64,000 nt of DNA from Acidimicrobiia bacterium (GTDB taxonomy: Bacteria > Acidobacteriota > Terriglobia > Bryobacterales > Bryobacteraceae): assembly GCA_016871315.1 (NCBI GenBank), contig VFZE01000002.1, positions 230,569 to 294,568 of the forward strand, written 5' to 3'. Every line of letters begins with the position of its first letter. Positions within the stretch are counted from its first letter, which is position 1. Below, in pieces: positions 62,193 to 64,000 of the stretch. The translations under genes and the position numbers were made by a program. A model generated the notes under the pieces. That model made no database searches, had not been told where the DNA came from, and was given only the letters and a program-made list of their open reading frames with translations.

Positions 62193-63716
62193 ATGACAAG
62201 GCGTGAAATCATCCGCTCCGGAGCCTGGCTCGCGCTCGCGGTTCCGTCCCCCTTCGCCAGCCGCCTCGTGGCGGCTCCTCGCTTTACCGCCGATCCCTTC
62301 CTAAGCGGCGTTGCCTCTGGCGATCCCACCTCCACCGGCGTCGTCTTGTGGACGCGCCTCCTTCCCGACCCCTCCCGCGCCGCCTCCTGGCAGCGCGAAA
62401 ACGTCGAAGTGCTCTGGGAGATCGCCGAGGATGAATCCATGCGCCGCATCGTCCGCCGCGGCAGGGAACTGGCCACCCCCGAACTCGGCCATTCCGTCCA
62501 TGCCACCCCGGAGGGGCTCCAGCCCGGCCGCTGGTATTGGTACCGTTTCCTCGCCGGCGGCCACTCCAGCCCCATCGGGCGCACCCGAACCGCGCCCCAA
62601 TCCTCCATCCTGCGCCTGCGTTTCGCCTTCGCCTCCTGCCAGCATTTCGAAGCCGGCTTCTACACTCCTTACCGTCACACGAACGCCGAAGACCTCGATC
62701 TCATCATCCACCTCGGCGACTATATTTACGAAGGGCCCGAACGCACTACCGGCGTCCGCCGCCACACCGGAGCCGAGATCAAGACCCTCAACGACTACCG
62801 CAACCGCTACGCTCTTTACCGCACCGATCCCGGCTTGCGCGAAGCGCACCGCCTGTTTCCCTGGATCGTCACCTGGGATGACCACGAGGTCGACAACAAC
62901 TACGCCGGCGATATTCCCGAGGACAAACAGACGCGCCAGGAGTTCCTCGAGCGCCGCGCCAACGCTTACCAGGCTTATTACGAAGCCATGCCCCTGCGCC
63001 GCTCTTCTCTCCCCTCCGGCTCCTCCATGCAGCTCTACCGCCGCTTAAGCTTCGGCCCGCTCGCCGAATTCTTCGTCCTCGACACCCGCCAGTACCGCAC
63101 TGACCAGCCCTGCGGCGACGGTAACAAACCACCCTGCCCGGAGATGACCGCGCCGGACCAGACCATGTTCGGCCCGGCTCAGGAGAAGTGGCTGATGGAC
63201 GGCCTCTCCACCTCAAAAGCGCAATGGAACATTCTCTGCAACCAGGTCATGATGGCGAAGATCGACCGCCGCGCGGGCGATGACGAACTCTACCCGATGG
63301 ACCAGTGGAGCGGCTATGAGACCGCGCGCCTCCGCTTCATGCGATTTCTCGCCCAAAGCAAGCCTTCCAATCCCGTCGTCGTCACCGGCGACGTTCACTC
63401 CAGTTGGGTCTGCGATCTCCGCGAACGCTTCCGTGACGCTTCCTCTCCCGTCGTTGCCACCGAGTTCACCGGCACATCCATCTCCTCCGGCGGCGACGGC
63501 CTCGACATGCCGCCCACCGTGGCCGCATACCTGTCCGACAACCCGCAAGTGAAATTCCATAACGCCCAGCGCGGCTACGTCTCCTGCGAGTTGAACTCGA
63601 AGATCATGACCGCCCGCTACCCCGTCGTCGATCGCGTCACCGTGCCGCAATCCCCCATCCGCATCCGTGCCTCCTTCACCGTCGAATCCGGCCGCCCCGG
63701 AGCCCGGAAATCATGA
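62193..63716 (+). CDS. phoD: PhoD-family alkaline phosphatase/phosphodiesterase
   Basis: The 507-residue protein starts MTRREIIRSGAWLALAVPSP, a Tat signal. The PhoD N-terminal domain (SGVASGDPTSTGVVLWTRLL) is followed by the metallophosphatase part with metal-site motifs FASCQHFEAG, IIHLGDYIYEG, TWDDHEVDNNYAGD, LCNQVMMAKID and VTGDVHSSWV. It releases phosphate from phosphodiesters and monoesters outside the cytoplasm, often with Ca and Fe. The upstream secreted gene may be in the same operon. Confidence 0.92.
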   Translation: MTRREIIRSGAWLALAVPSPFASRLVAAPRFTADPFLSGVASGDPTSTGVVLWTRLLPDPSRAASWQRENVEVLWEIAEDESMRRIVRRGRELATPELGHSVHATPEGLQPGRWYWYRFLAGGHSSPIGRTRTAPQSSILRLRFAFASCQHFEAGFYTPYRHTNAEDLDLIIHLGDYIYEGPERTTGVRRHTGAEIKTLNDYRNRYALYRTDPGLREAHRLFPWIVTWDDHEVDNNYAGDIPEDKQTRQEFLERRANAYQAYYEAMPLRRSSLPSGSSMQLYRRLSFGPLAEFFVLDTRQYRTDQPCGDGNKPPCPEMTAPDQTMFGPAQEKWLMDGLSTSKAQWNILCNQVMMAKIDRRAGDDELYPMDQWSGYETARLRFMRFLAQSKPSNPVVVTGDVHSSWVCDLRERFRDASSPVVATEFTGTSISSGGDGLDMPPTVAAYLSDNPQVKFHNAQRGYVSCELNSKIMTARYPVVDRVTVPQSPIRIRASFTVESGRPGARKS

Positions 63717-63834
63717 AACACCTGCTTATTCTCTTCACCTCGCCGTCGCCGCTCCCCGGTCACAGACCTCTAAAATTTTCATCTCTCTCAAAACAAAGCC
63801 CCAATCTGCCGACATCCCCCCAAACCCCTGTTAA
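63713..63834 (+). pseudogene. Possible frameshifted start of a small secreted protein
   Basis: An ATG overlaps the phoD stop as ATGA and reads MKHLLILFTSPSP before stopping after 20 codons. If the frame shifts after residue 8, it reads HLAVAAPRSQTSKIFIS and ends at TAA 63832-63834, which together looks like a signal peptide and a short tail. This could be a broken gene or chance. Confidence 0.25.
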
Positions 63835-63877
63835 TAGCATGTGAGTTGTCCGGTGGAGTTGACACGTGAATGAAAAA

Positions 63878-63947
63878 GATCCCATCAATCAGGCGCGCGC
63901 GGAGGCCGGGGTCGGAATGAGGGTGGAGGCGCCGGATTGATGGGATC
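63878..63947. repeat. 19-bp inverted repeat with 32-base loop
   Basis: GATCCCATCAATC-A-GGCGC (63878-63896) is repeated in inverted form at 63929-63947 with one mismatch. The stretch between, 63897-63928, is GC-rich. Nothing coding is seen in the last 165 bases. It could be a transcript-end hairpin, a REP-like element or the end of a mobile element. Confidence 0.6.
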
Positions 63948-64000
63948 GCTCAGTGAGCTAAACCGCCACCGCAGCGGGTCGTCTATGGGGATTGGATGAT

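Noticed and set aside
1..64000. CRISPR array, tRNA or rRNA gene
   Set aside because: No regularly spaced repeats, cloverleaf-like sequence or rRNA stretch was recognised in the non-coding parts.

Overview
The window looks like chromosome of an Acidobacteriota bacterium of the Solibacter/Bryobacter type. The grounds are two very large Oar-like TonB-dependent receptors with N-terminal carboxypeptidase-regulatory-like domains, C-terminal modules of the kind first described in Solibacter (TIGR03437-like), ADOP/MacB-type permease remnants, and a Tad pilus locus. This placement rests on family content only; there is no rRNA or other marker here.

Positions 1-14922 hold a compact phage-type structural module, all on the minus strand and running off the left edge: small-terminase candidate, TerL, portal, scaffold, P22-type coat protein, head completion proteins, tail terminator, tail tube, a G/GT chaperone pair with a canonical -1 frameshift site, a very short tape-measure candidate, two paralogous M-like proteins, a 1309-residue gpL+J-like tail tip protein, and a partial downstream gene. 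No integrase, repressor, prohead protease or lysis gene is visible. The short tape measure and the order of the tail-tip genes recall gene transfer agents, although the coat protein type differs.

Positions 15133-27777 hold mixed chromosomal genes: a TonB receptor, a cupin, a decayed C39-type peptidase, a MmcQ/YjbR protein, a secreted beta-helix protein, an SDR oxidoreductase, a single-domain ClpB-like AAA+ ATPase, an ABC-permease remnant, and a ferredoxin-type sulfite/nitrite reductase coupled to an unknown gene. The reductase has a strong sigma70-like promoter with an inverted repeat in its spacer. Positions 28023-31531 are a four-gene cytochrome c oxidase operon (subunits II, I, III, IV) of the alternative coxMNOP layout. 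It is followed by a membrane protein, an exported MsrA, two secreted Ig-like proteins, a tightly overlapping sucC-sucD-ndk operon, a cupin, a DUF5684-like membrane protein and a second TonB receptor flanked by two permease C-terminal relics.

Positions 43985-57343 are dominated by a Tad/Flp pilus locus on the minus strand: DUF192 protein, TPR lipoprotein, Flp pilin, membrane protein, CpaB, CpaC, TadG-like, two TadE/F-like proteins, CpaE, CpaF, TadB, TadC, then a secreted protein. Most neighbours overlap by 1-4 bases. A prepilin peptidase is not in the window. Positions 57416-63716 hold a large secreted beta-propeller protein, a truncated regulatory N-terminal module, a secreted unknown and a Tat-exported PhoD phosphatase. 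The right end carries a 19-bp inverted repeat. I saw no tRNA, rRNA, CRISPR array or intact insertion sequence.
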